Shown here in pieces: positions 16,236 to 24,640 of a stretch of 64,000 nt of DNA (its first letter is position 1; every line of letters starts with the position of its first letter). The stretch comes from Spirosoma linguale DSM 74 (GTDB lineage: Bacteria; Bacteroidota; Bacteroidia; Cytophagales; Spirosomataceae), in assembly GCA_000024525.1 (NCBI GenBank), contig CP001771.1, positions 1 through 64,000 on the forward strand, given 5' to 3'. A program made the translations under genes and the position numbers. The notes below the pieces were generated by a model. It was given only the letters and a program-made list of their open reading frames with translations, did not search any database and was not told the origin of the DNA.

Positions 16236-16430
16236 ATGGCAAAGCAACGAAGGGTTCGTAAAGATATTCAGGTTGGCAACCTCGAAAAGAAAAAGGATTT
16301 CGCACCCGGCACGATTCGGAACACAGATGGAAGTGACAGCCGTAGTGATAAAGAACTTGGCAACCTGCGCGACGAATACGGCGAACAGGCAATGGAAGGT
16401 ATGTTGACCGGGCCACCAAAAGAGGACTAA
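16236..16430 (+). CDS. Small charged protein between umuD and umuC (64 aa)
   Basis: A basic N-terminus (MAKQRRVRKDIQ) and an acidic C-terminus ending in GPPKED, probably disordered. It starts 28 bases after umuD and ends 65 bases before umuC. I do not recognise it. Its place in the operon suggests a link to the polymerase, but no motif supports a function. Confidence 0.55.
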   Translation: MAKQRRVRKDIQVGNLEKKKDFAPGTIRNTDGSDSRSDKELGNLRDEYGEQAMEGMLTGPPKED

Positions 16431-16495
16431 CCGCTATTGATGGCTAAGATCAGCATGAAACTTAATAGAGCATTTGTTTCCATTCAATTAGCCCA

Positions 16496-17764
16496 GTGAT
16501 AGCCTTAGCCGATTGCAATAATTTCTACGTGTCCTGCGAACGGAGTTTCAATCCGTCGCTAAACGGCCAACCCGTCGTCGTGCTCTCAAACAACGATGGT
16601 TCGATTGTAGCAAGAAGCAATGAAGTGAAAAAATTGAACGTAGGTATGGGTCAGCCATTTTTCGAGATCGAGAGGCTGCGGCAGGAGCACGGCATCCACG
16701 TTTTTTCCTCGAACTACGTGCTGTACGGTTCCATGAGCGCACGGGTTATGGCCATCTTCGGGCGTTTTGTCGAAGATGTTGAGGTATATAGCATTGATGA
16801 AGCGTTCTTCGACCTGAATGGTTACGAATCCATTTATCCTGACCTAACGACCTTTGCCCACAACCTACGCTCGACAGTAATGCAATGGACTCGTATCCCG
16901 ATCAGCATTGGTATCGCTCCGACGAAAACATTGGCGAAGGTGGCCAACTGGTATGCGAAAAGGCAACCTGACGCAAGTGGAGTATGTATGCTCTCAACGC
17001 CTGAGCAGATCCGTCAGGCACTGGAGCAACTATCAGTTGACGAATTGTGGGGTATCGGCCGACGCTATGCCAGTTTTTTAAAACAGAATGGCATCAAAAC
17101 CGCCCTCGAATTTAGCCAATGCCACGACGTGTGGGTACAAAAACACTTCACCATCAACGGCCTCCGGTTAGTTTATGAACTCCGGGGGGAGGTCTGTCGA
17201 ACGGTTGAGACGCAACCATCGGCCCGTAAGTCGGTATGCGTGGCTCCAAGTTTTGGGGAACTTGTCGGCGACCGGCCAACACTGTATGAAGCTCTGACCA
17301 ACTATGTCGCTCGTGCTTCGGAGAAGCTACGCAAACAGCGGCTTGCTGCCGGGGCGATGACTGTTTTTCTGCATACGAATCGATTCCGGGCGGCTGTCGG
17401 ACAGTACTCCAACAGCCGTTCATTTACCCTACCTGTCCCTACTAACCTAATACCTGAACTATCGCACTACGCGATAAAGGCACTCGACAGCATCTACAAA
17501 TCTGGCTACGCTTATCAGAAAGTTGGCCTGATCTTGTCAGCTCTTCAACCTGACACGCACCAAACCCCCGACGTATTTGAAGGAGAGTTAGACCCGCGTT
17601 TACTGAAGCTTCTTCCCACAGTTGAACGACTTAATAGTAAGTTAGGACGCGACAAAGTACGTTTTGCAGCACAGGGGTTTAATCATCTCTGGAAGATGAA
17701 ACAACGCTGGTTATCACCCTGTTATACAACACATTGGAAAGATATTATTATTACAAAAAATTAA
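16496..17764 (+). CDS. umuC: Y-family translesion DNA polymerase UmuC (422 aa)
   Basis: Catalytic subunit of polymerase V. ALADCNNFYVSCERSF at residues 3-18 holds the first metal-binding Asp, and YSIDEAFFDL near 100 holds the second acidic pair. The middle has the helix-hairpin-helix region (ELWGIGRRYASFLKQNGI) and the C-terminus the little-finger domain. I use the GTG at 16496, which gives the family's normal N-terminus. It ends against a strong hairpin at 17767. Confidence 0.92.
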   Translation: MIALADCNNFYVSCERSFNPSLNGQPVVVLSNNDGSIVARSNEVKKLNVGMGQPFFEIERLRQEHGIHVFSSNYVLYGSMSARVMAIFGRFVEDVEVYSIDEAFFDLNGYESIYPDLTTFAHNLRSTVMQWTRIPISIGIAPTKTLAKVANWYAKRQPDASGVCMLSTPEQIRQALEQLSVDELWGIGRRYASFLKQNGIKTALEFSQCHDVWVQKHFTINGLRLVYELRGEVCRTVETQPSARKSVCVAPSFGELVGDRPTLYEALTNYVARASEKLRKQRLAAGAMTVFLHTNRFRAAVGQYSNSRSFTLPVPTNLIPELSHYAIKALDSIYKSGYAYQKVGLILSALQPDTHQTPDVFEGELDPRLLKLLPTVERLNSKLGRDKVRFAAQGFNHLWKMKQRWLSPCYTTHWKDIIITKN

Positions 17765-17766
17765 TT

Positions 17767-17814
17767 GATTGATAAACTGTGATATTGACAAATCAATATC
17801 ACAGTTTATCAATC
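17767..17814. terminator. Bidirectional terminator after umuC
   Basis: A perfect 22-base inverted repeat (17767-17788 and 17793-17814, loop CAAA) lies between the converging umuC and 17799-18626 genes. It overlaps the last codons of the minus-strand gene. Confidence 0.85.
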
Positions 17815-18626
17815 GTTGTGAAAGATTTCAGTGAGTCTATTTCGGGACGTGAACGCGCATAAATGGTTTGTTTCCCGGCTTCGGATTTAATGGGGAAATT
17901 ATTCAGATAGCCTTCAACCTCCCGATTTTGGTAGGGATGGTCACGTAGAATTTCAACCGGGTCGATGAACAAAATATTATAACGAACCTGCGTGATGTTC
18001 CCCAAGCGATCCCGCTGCGTATTGAGCAAGTGTTCCTGCTCATTGGCAAAATCACCGGACGGTAGCCGATACTTGTAGTTGATCGTGACGTAGAAGTGCT
18101 GTCGGCTGTAGTTCGATATAGCAATCTCATACTGCTCCGGGCTGGCCAGGATGTCACGCCAGGTATTGACTTGTTCCCAATATAGACCGATCTGCCCTTT
18201 AGCCTCAGCCCGTTTTGGGGCCATCATTTTTTCAAGTTTCGATTCCAGAATCTGCGCTTTAACCGTCAGGTCGTTGATATGCGTCTGAATCTGCTCCACC
18301 TTCTGTTCTATCGGCAAATCTTTGTCCTTCAATAGCCAGTATCGGTGCTTTCGGTAGAAAGTAATCCGAACGGCTGGCCGATCCATATTGATCAGCTTAA
18401 TCGTCCGGCAGTCAAACTCGCGAATTGTCTCAAATAAAGGCTGATGAACAACATCAATGAAATAAATGGTGCCGGTAGCTGCCCAATCGCCTTCGATGTC
18501 CCAGGCATCGCGATCTGGCCTTAATTTTGGCACTTCTTCTATCAACTGAGTCAATTCCGCCAGCAAACGAGCGTAGGTCTGCTGATCATAGTGTTTCCGT
18601 TTAGCGTGTGAGGGTTGCTCTTCCAT
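17799..18626 (-). CDS. Hypothetical protein beside the replication origin (275 aa)
   Basis: I do not recognise this soluble protein. Residues 105-145 probably form a coiled coil (EQKVEQIQTHINDLTVKAQI and following), with an alpha/beta domain on each side. It is transcribed away from the origin, starting about 275 bases from the first iteron. Its location suggests a maintenance role, but no partition, toxin or antitoxin motif is visible. Confidence 0.65.
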   Translation of the reverse strand: MEEQPSHAKRKHYDQQTYARLLAELTQLIEEVPKLRPDRDAWDIEGDWAATGTIYFIDVVHQPLFETIREFDCRTIKLINMDRPAVRITFYRKHRYWLLKDKDLPIEQKVEQIQTHINDLTVKAQILESKLEKMMAPKRAEAKGQIGLYWEQVNTWRDILASPEQYEIAISNYSRQHFYVTINYKYRLPSGDFANEQEHLLNTQRDRLGNITQVRYNILFIDPVEILRDHPYQNREVEGYLNNFPIKSEAGKQTIYARSRPEIDSLKSFTTIDKL

Positions 18627-19355
18627 ATCTTTAGTAAAGATTTAAGGGCAAATATATTTCCCTTAAAGGGAAACTTAACCATTTTATGGCTAACTATTTT
18701 TATGATTTTTTCCGTTCTCCGCCTGAGTTCTTGGGCAATTTTAGTTTTTTCCTCTCAATGACCTTTTAGTCTATTATTAAAAAAAGAAAATTATAAAAAT
18801 CATTTTAAATGATAGATTAGATAATTAAAGATATTATAGGTTGTGGATAACCTTTAAAAGTCATTGATTATCAAAAACTTACAAGTGGATAAATCGCTTT
18901 ACCCTAACAAATGATAGTCGTAGCCTAACAAATGATAGCAGAAACCTAACAAATAATAGTCGTAGCCTAACATTTAACAGTCCTGAGCCTAACAGATAAT
19001 AGTCGGTTGCCTAACAGATGATAGTCACGACCCTAACAGATGATAGTCGAAAACTGGTTTAACTGTTTCAAGCTGGCCCCTGTCTTTATACATTGTCAAC
19101 ACTCGAAAAAATTAGACAAAACACAGAAATACCCTGCAAATAGCGTTCGTAAGCATTGACCTTGCTATCGAACAACACATTTACCCTAACAGATAATAGT
19201 CGAAAATGAATTGAAAGTGAGCGATTTAGCTTGTAATATGAATATCATTACTAATCAAATACCCTATAAATCAACAACTTAACTATAACAAACAAAAAAG
19301 TGTTTGTTAGGAACAAAAAACCCTTTACCTTGTATCAGCTATAATTTGTTAGGCA
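18627..19355. other. Replication origin (oriV)
   Basis: This gene-free stretch has the parts of an iteron origin. About 18770-18840 is extremely AT-rich and could be the melting region. A perfect DnaA box, TGTGGATAA, is at 18842-18850 and a one-mismatch copy at 18884-18892. Iterons follow at 18902-19203. Two inverted half-iterons, TTTGTTAGG at 19303-19311 and 19345-19353, lie in the repB promoter and would let RepB repress itself. Confidence 0.85.
18902..19203 (+). repeat. Iteron array of the origin, seven plus one copies
   Basis: The repeat is close to CCTAACARATRATAGTCG. CTAAC starts at 18904, 18925, 18946, 18967, 18989, 19011 and 19033, so the spacing is 21 bases for the first four and 22 for the rest. 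An eighth copy starts at 19186. The fourth is the most divergent (CATTTAACAGTC). These are binding sites for the initiator encoded next. Confidence 0.9.
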
Positions 19356-20459
19356 ATGCGTAAGCCATCAAATCCTAATCAGTCGCTCCAACTCTCTAAC
19401 AACCAGCTCTCGTTAGTTTTTGAGAGTACTACCATAACGGCTCCTGTTGAGGTGAATCCCGAAACTATTGTGCTTCGGACACCGAACAACAAGACAATTC
19501 TGATCAGGGAACCGCTGAAATTGCTAACCAGCACGACTGAATTTGGTTTCTTTGAGCGTCGTCTCTACTGGCTTGTCCTGCGTGAAATTCGTAACATTCA
19601 GGCCGTCGATAAGGTGAAGATCAAGCCTTACGAGGAACTCAAATTCAGGTTTCATTACTCCGAGGTTATCAAGGGCCATCCCAACTCATCCATAAAAAAG
19701 GTAGTTGAACTGATCCAGAAGCGAAAAATCAATTGGGAGGATGAGAGCGGCAAATACACGAACGTGGTCGTATTTCCGATGGCTGAGTACTGGCCAAAGA
19801 AAGGCGTGATCGAACTGACGATGTACCATGCTGTCATACCTGTCTTTCTTTATCTGGGCAGCGGATACGCGCAATATGGATACGAAGATGCGCTGATTCT
19901 TAGCAGCGAATACGCACAGTTGCTATTTACCAACCTGGCTCGTTTTCGGAATACAGGCATCTGGCGTATTGGTTTAGTCGAACTTCGGCAGCTTATCGGT
20001 GCTCACGAGAAATCCTATGCAAATTACTCAGCGTTCCGAACGCGGGTAATCGATTTGTCATTACGACAGATCAACGAACATACAAACCTAATAGTAACGT
20101 ATGAACCAGTAATGCAGGGCCGGGCCGTGGTTGGTATTGAATTTAGAATTCAGTCGAAAACTCCACCCAACGAGTTGGAGAAGGAGACAAAGAAGGCAGA
20201 GATGAAGCAACGCTTAGATGAGTTGATGCAGTTGGATATTGCCGAAGTCATATCCTATGCCGGCAATCAGTTAAGTCAGTATTACCCTTCGTTCACGCAC
20301 CAACAGAAAAAAGCGATTCTCCAGAATGGCGAACTATTAAAAGCGTTTCTTCGCGCTAACCTCTATGCAGAATATGGCTTTGCCGACAAAGACCCTGAAG
20401 CTTATGTAGCGCAAAGCGTTTTTAACTATAAGAAGAAAGGAATAGAGAAGGCTAATTAA
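19356..20459 (+). CDS. repB: RepB-type plasmid replication initiator, Rep_3 family (367 aa)
   Basis: The protein has the two winged-helix domains expected of Rep_3 initiators: the first around TSTTEFGFFERRLYWLVLRE (residues 49-68), the second around SEYAQLLFTNLARFRNTGIW and LIGAHEKSYANYSAFRTRVI (190-240). It would bind the upstream iterons and open the origin with host DnaA. The start is the ATG immediately after an inverted half-iteron, so self-repression is likely. The C-terminal 90 residues are helical and charged. Confidence 0.9.
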   Translation: MRKPSNPNQSLQLSNNQLSLVFESTTITAPVEVNPETIVLRTPNNKTILIREPLKLLTSTTEFGFFERRLYWLVLREIRNIQAVDKVKIKPYEELKFRFHYSEVIKGHPNSSIKKVVELIQKRKINWEDESGKYTNVVVFPMAEYWPKKGVIELTMYHAVIPVFLYLGSGYAQYGYEDALILSSEYAQLLFTNLARFRNTGIWRIGLVELRQLIGAHEKSYANYSAFRTRVIDLSLRQINEHTNLIVTYEPVMQGRAVVGIEFRIQSKTPPNELEKETKKAEMKQRLDELMQLDIAEVISYAGNQLSQYYPSFTHQQKKAILQNGELLKAFLRANLYAEYGFADKDPEAYVAQSVFNYKKKGIEKAN

Positions 20460-20534
20460 TTATCATAAAGAACTGAACAGACTCGGTAAGAATAGAAGGG
20501 AAGAAAAAGGAACGTACTTGCCTACAGTTGGATG

Positions 20535-20569
20535 ATTACGTCCAATAACATTTAATTATCGGACGTAAT
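20535..20569. other. Candidate recombination core site for the adjacent tyrosine recombinase
   Basis: Two 14-base arms, ATTACGTCCAATAA and TTATCGGACGTAAT, are inverted with one mismatch around a 7-base centre (CATTTAA). This is the size and layout of dif/xis-type cores, and it lies 26 bases before the recombinase gene. An operator for that gene is the alternative. Confidence 0.5.
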
Positions 20570-20595
20570 AAGTTAGGAGTTATATTTGACCCATT

Positions 20596-21567
20596 ATGAG
20601 CGATACTCGTATTTCCATTCGTGGACGTGGCACGAACGAACTGACTATTCTACCCACAAAGGAGGAGTTAGCCGGACAGACGGCCGCATTCTTTCAAAAA
20701 GGACTCGAAGGGGCGGCTAATTCTCAAACCGCTTATGTCTCCGACATCGAACACTTGGAAAGCTGGTTAGCCCAACATAGTTTGCCCGTGCTCCCGTTAA
20801 CCCCGGCGACACTCGCTACCTATCTGTCAGACCTGGCCACCCGTCATAAATGGGCAACTGTGTCCCGCCGACTGGCCACCATCCGCAAGTGGCACCGACT
20901 GCACAAGCATCCTGATCCGAGTGGGGACGAGGCCGTCAAGATCGTATTGGATGGGATTAAGCGGAGCATCGGGACAGAACCTGATCAGGCTGCGGCTTTC
21001 GACATCACAGCATATAAAGATAGAATTCGGAACATTCCAGCGACACCATCTGGAGTACGCGACCGGGCGTTGCTGCTGGTCTGCTTTGCCGGTGCCTTTC
21101 GCCGATCAGAGTTAGTCGCTCTCAACGTAGAGGGCGTACAGTTTACCCGCGATGGAGCCGTGCTAACCTACCAGGGCAGTAAAACCAACCAGTATGGTAA
21201 AACGGAGCAAAAAGCCTTGTTCTTCAGTCCTGACCCGGATACGTGTCCAGTTAGAGCGTTGCAGGATTATATCAATCTGCTGGATCGTCAGATAGGCCCG
21301 TTGTTCGTCCGAATCCGAAAAGGGGAGCAAATCACCACCGCCCGGCTGTCGGACAAACAGGTGGCCAGGACAACTAAGGAATACATTGGCGACGAATATT
21401 CGGCACACTCGCATCGGGCCTCGTTCGTGACCATTGCTAAACTTAACGGGGCCGATGACTCGCAGATTATGCAGCAGACCAAACACCGGACCCGGACGAT
21501 GATCGACCGTTATACCAGGGTGCAGCAGATCGTCAAGCATAACGCAGCTATGAAGTTAGGTTTATGA
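20596..21567 (+). CDS. Tyrosine recombinase / integrase (323 aa)
   Basis: The N-terminal SAM-like core-binding domain spans about 25-115. The catalytic domain shows the first Arg in AGAFRRSELVAL (about 170), then HSHRASFVTIAKLNGAD with His-x-x-Arg, a later His in QTKHRTR, and the nucleophile Tyr in MIDRYTRVQQI near 310. Its place directly after repB suggests dimer resolution to keep the plasmid monomeric. Use as an integrase for mobile DNA is the alternative. Confidence 0.87.
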   Translation: MSDTRISIRGRGTNELTILPTKEELAGQTAAFFQKGLEGAANSQTAYVSDIEHLESWLAQHSLPVLPLTPATLATYLSDLATRHKWATVSRRLATIRKWHRLHKHPDPSGDEAVKIVLDGIKRSIGTEPDQAAAFDITAYKDRIRNIPATPSGVRDRALLLVCFAGAFRRSELVALNVEGVQFTRDGAVLTYQGSKTNQYGKTEQKALFFSPDPDTCPVRALQDYINLLDRQIGPLFVRIRKGEQITTARLSDKQVARTTKEYIGDEYSAHSHRASFVTIAKLNGADDSQIMQQTKHRTRTMIDRYTRVQQIVKHNAAMKLGL

Positions 21568-21588
21568 CGCTTAACGCTTTTTCAGACG

Positions 21589-21972
21589 ATGACGACTGAT
21601 GAATCAGCATTACCCGGCCTTCTCCAACAGATGGTCGAGGATATCAAAGATCCACAATGCGGTTATTGGCTCTACTCGAACTATTTCGACGTTTTGCCCC
21701 CTACCGACCGTAGCTTAACCCGCTGGTGGCAGGCCCCTTTGTATATTGATTACGATGCACTTTGGAATCCCGTTTTCGAGGATGACGCGATGCAAATCGA
21801 TGTCATTTTGAAAAACAAACTACCGGCTGAACACGAACGCATCCGAATTCAATACGTCCAAATCTGGTCGTTGAAGCGGTTTCATCAAAAGGAGAAGCCG
21901 AAATCAGCCGACGACTGGATTCTTTACAACGATTCGTCAAAACTAAAAATGCCGCCCCTCAACGACGAATAA
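21589..21972 (+). CDS. Hypothetical protein, unknown cluster gene 1 (127 aa)
   Basis: I do not recognise it. The protein is soluble and rich in aromatic residues (GYWLYSNYFDVLPP, TRWWQAPLYIDYDALW). It starts 21 bases after the recombinase gene and leads three unknown genes in a row, all spaced by 36-45 bases. No catalytic motif is evident. Confidence 0.6.
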   Translation: MTTDESALPGLLQQMVEDIKDPQCGYWLYSNYFDVLPPTDRSLTRWWQAPLYIDYDALWNPVFEDDAMQIDVILKNKLPAEHERIRIQYVQIWSLKRFHQKEKPKSADDWILYNDSSKLKMPPLNDE

Positions 21973-22008
21973 TTTACAGTACATTAACCGGTACCGTAAC
22001 AGGTTGCT

Positions 22009-22590
22009 ATGATTAAACAGCCCATTAAACCTATTCCTCTGGATGAGATTCTGAATTTCATCCGCGCCTACCGGACTCTGGAGCAGATGCCCTTAGAAGA
22101 CGGATTCGCCCATTTACGGGCCATATCACCCATGCTACTCGGAGAAAAAGAAGGCGAATTGAAAGAGCTTCGCCAGCATTTTCGGAATCAGTGGTACGAC
22201 AAAGAGCGTCACTTTGGGCTGTTCTATCTAAATCTATCTCACTACCGCCAGATTTACCTGCTCAACCATTGGGAAATTCGTGACTGGCAGGACAATGAGT
22301 ACATTGGTATGACTCTACGTAATCCTTACTTTCGGATAGTAGGCCGACCACCGGCTAAAGCACTCCAACTCCATCAACTTCTCAAATTCTTTGAAAACCA
22401 CGGCATCAATCCTCAGCTTACCGGGCAGATTACGTTGACCGAACTGCCAGACAGTGACAAACGGTTTGGCAACTCGGCCAACTGGGGCGATTACATCCTG
22501 TCGCTAACAGACCCGGAGCCGCTGCTTCGTCAGCTTATCATTTATGAAGATGAAGCAGGTTATGATTTTGAAATTACCCCTCCTCAGTAA
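22009..22590 (+). CDS. Hypothetical protein, unknown cluster gene 2 (193 aa)
   Basis: I do not recognise it. It is soluble and rich in Trp, Tyr and Phe in its middle (RNQWYDKERHFGLFYLNLSH), with no signal peptide or membrane segment. It shares spacing and strand with its neighbours, which suggests one operon. It may be an accessory replication or stability protein, but nothing in the sequence shows that. Confidence 0.6.
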   Translation: MIKQPIKPIPLDEILNFIRAYRTLEQMPLEDGFAHLRAISPMLLGEKEGELKELRQHFRNQWYDKERHFGLFYLNLSHYRQIYLLNHWEIRDWQDNEYIGMTLRNPYFRIVGRPPAKALQLHQLLKFFENHGINPQLTGQITLTELPDSDKRFGNSANWGDYILSLTDPEPLLRQLIIYEDEAGYDFEITPPQ

Positions 22591-22635
22591 GCATTAGACA
22601 CTAAGAAGAAAGTACACGACCTATGTAGATCGATT

Positions 22636-23091
22636 ATGCGACACCCTATCGAAAAATATAACCAGATACAGGCCGAGCGGCTGGCCGAGTTCCCCATAGA
22701 AGAACGAGAGTTCTGGGAACGGCAATTTCGCATTAGTAACGCTGCTTACAGTTATCAATACCAATTTAACGATGTGGCCGGACTAAACAACGACCAAACG
22801 ACTAAGATGCCAGAAGATCTGATAGAATGGCTGGAACAACATCTATCAATAAAGCAAGAAAGCCGATCAGCCAATGAGTTACTTGAATTGTACTTCGAGG
22901 AGTATTTGGAAGGGTTACCGAATGATCAGATACGGGAGGGTGAACGAACTCGTGGGTTAGAAGAAGCTAAACGTAGCTGGCCGTTCCGTCGTTACGTGCT
23001 GGAACGCAACGATTTCGGTATGGAAGAATTCATGCGGATGAATTTAAGCAGCGATGACTACGCTTTCTGGATAAAGATAAGTAAATCGTAA
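22636..23091 (+). CDS. Hypothetical protein, unknown cluster gene 3 (151 aa)
   Basis: I do not recognise it. It is acidic and mostly helical, with EERE-F-WERQFRI near residue 25 and a SANELLELYFEEYLEGLP segment near 78. It is the last of three unknown genes after the recombinase, and a 34-base palindrome follows 73 bases later. Confidence 0.6.
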   Translation: MRHPIEKYNQIQAERLAEFPIEEREFWERQFRISNAAYSYQYQFNDVAGLNNDQTTKMPEDLIEWLEQHLSIKQESRSANELLELYFEEYLEGLPNDQIREGERTRGLEEAKRSWPFRRYVLERNDFGMEEFMRMNLSSDDYAFWIKISKS

Positions 23092-23164
23092 TCTCACTTA
23101 ACAGTCCAAATTTACTTCTCGTGGTTACACCAAATTCAGGACATAATCATCAATAAAAAATCTG

Positions 23165-23198
23165 TAATTACATTTTTCTAATTAGAAAAATGTAATTA
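23165..23198. repeat. Perfect 34-base palindrome upstream of the DUF932 gene
   Basis: The centre reads TTTTTCTAATTAGAAAAA, and the arms extend symmetrically to TAATTACA and TGTAATTA. TCTGTAATTA at 23161-23170 is repeated inverted as TAATTACAGA at 23221-23230, five bases before the gene. A second palindrome with the same centre lies just after the gene. Confidence 0.85.
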
Positions 23199-23234
23199 TT
23201 TTTACGCAATTGCAAATCAATAATTACAGACACT

Positions 23235-24263
23235 ATGGCTTCTGTTAGCAATCGCCCTATAATTACCTCCGCTTGGGAGGACGTTTGTTACCCCATTTAC
23301 ACAACTCCTTTTACCAATCTTGTCCCTGACTACGAGTTGGTAGCTACTGATCGCCAACAACTGGTTATCGGCGAACCGGCTGGCCGAAAACCCGTCATCT
23401 TCGCCGTTCAGAGCAATGAATACAGCATTATTGACAATTCAATGCTGCGGGGAGTGGTGGACAGGCTGGTTACCGATTACAAATTGGATATACGCTGTAC
23501 CCCCAACGGTGAATTCGCCATCAATGTCATTGTGCCAGGAGAGACCTTTAAGATTGGCAAGCAGACTGATACGTTAAGCCGCTCCCTTGTCTTTAACAAC
23601 TCATACAATGGTAAAATGCCCTTCAAGGTACAAGGCACTGTCGTCAATACAACTACGGTCGAGAAACATCAGAAAGCGCGGATGCGGATCAGTTACTATC
23701 GCCAGGTTTGCTCCAATGGGTTAATGGGCTGGTCAGATGAGTTCATGAATCTGGATGATTACCTGAATTGGTTGTTGAAGGGTAAGCCTAAGAAGTATAA
23801 AAATGCTAAAGAAGTGAAGACCTCATTCCAGGAGGCTTACACCTATCAGGAACGCATTGGGGAGGAATCTGACTTAGTACTGTCCCGTAAGTTTCACCAT
23901 AAGGGATTGAACGTAGCTCATTTCGAGCAGTATTTGGAGAAGGTTATCGGACAGTTTTTGAGTCAGAAAAATGGACTGACCTTAAAGGTGTATGAACGGA
24001 TGGCTAAACAGCCGATCACTAACGAACGGGCTGAGAAACTGCTTGTTGAAGCCAAACTGCCCAAGATGTTGGCCCGTCAAGCAATGGCGCGGATGGCTGA
24101 GGAAGAACGGCTCTTATCAAGCGAATCAAACTTATGGCTGCTCTATAATGCGGCTAATTTCACCCTGTTCGGCGCACAGGCTTCTTTGTCGATCAACGAC
24201 CGCTACCGACAAGATGAAGCGATTTTCCACGAATTGGCAACCTTAGCGTTAACTGAGAACTGA
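23235..24263 (+). CDS. DUF932 (phage/plasmid-like) protein (342 aa)
   Basis: The family is common on plasmids and phages and has no settled function. The signature RQVCSNGLMGW is present near residue 157, after a beta-rich N-terminal domain. The C-terminal part is helical. It is flanked on both sides by related long palindromes, so its transcription is probably isolated or self-controlled. No other gene is tightly linked to it. Confidence 0.8.
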   Translation: MASVSNRPIITSAWEDVCYPIYTTPFTNLVPDYELVATDRQQLVIGEPAGRKPVIFAVQSNEYSIIDNSMLRGVVDRLVTDYKLDIRCTPNGEFAINVIVPGETFKIGKQTDTLSRSLVFNNSYNGKMPFKVQGTVVNTTTVEKHQKARMRISYYRQVCSNGLMGWSDEFMNLDDYLNWLLKGKPKKYKNAKEVKTSFQEAYTYQERIGEESDLVLSRKFHHKGLNVAHFEQYLEKVIGQFLSQKNGLTLKVYERMAKQPITNERAEKLLVEAKLPKMLARQAMARMAEEERLLSSESNLWLLYNAANFTLFGAQASLSINDRYRQDEAIFHELATLALTEN

Positions 24264-24301
24264 CTAGGCATTTGTTGAATTACGTCAAGACCTCGTATCG
24301 A

Positions 24302-24353
24302 ATCAATTTATAATTGTATTTTTCTAATTAGAAAAATACAATTATAAATTGAT
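24302..24353. repeat. Perfect 52-base palindrome downstream of the DUF932 gene
   Basis: It shares the centre TTTTTCTAATTAGAAAAA with the upstream palindrome at 23165, and its arms run out to ATCAATTTA and TAAATTGAT. It starts 38 bases after the stop codon. A terminator is possible because T-tracts lie in the arms on both strands, but the shared centre also suits a protein-binding site. Confidence 0.85.
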
Positions 24354-24436
24354 GATTATAGAATTTTGCTTAATTTAAACTGTATTATATTTTTAGGTTA
24401 GGCTTACTCCTCAATCAGCATTTAGTTCATAGCAAC

Positions 24437-24640
24437 ATGGTCAGGTTACGATTAGAAGGCGAAACAGCCGAAGAAGTCAAGATGATGGCAGATACGATTG
24501 AGTCGGTGTTTCCGTACTCTATTGGCTTTTCGCCTGTCCAAGAGGGCAAAAACCCCCGGTACGCCGGGCAGCAAAAGTTCTTCAGCTATGCAACTGTATA
24601 TCCGGCTACCGACTCACATTTGGAGAATTCATCCACATGA
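24437..24640 (+). CDS. Small DUF3970-like protein (67 aa)
   Basis: It begins MVRLRLEGETAEEVKMMADTI, which resembles the DUF3970 family often paired with XRE regulators; the match is from memory and weak. Its stop overlaps the next start as ATGA, so the two are coupled. Confidence 0.55.
   Translation: MVRLRLEGETAEEVKMMADTIESVFPYSIGFSPVQEGKNPRYAGQQKFFSYATVYPATDSHLENSST

Noticed and set aside
18902..19203. Regular short repeats that could suggest a CRISPR array
   Set aside because: The repeats are nearly contiguous at 21-22 bases with only 3-6 variable bases between them, no spacers of CRISPR length and no cas genes. They are iterons beside repB.
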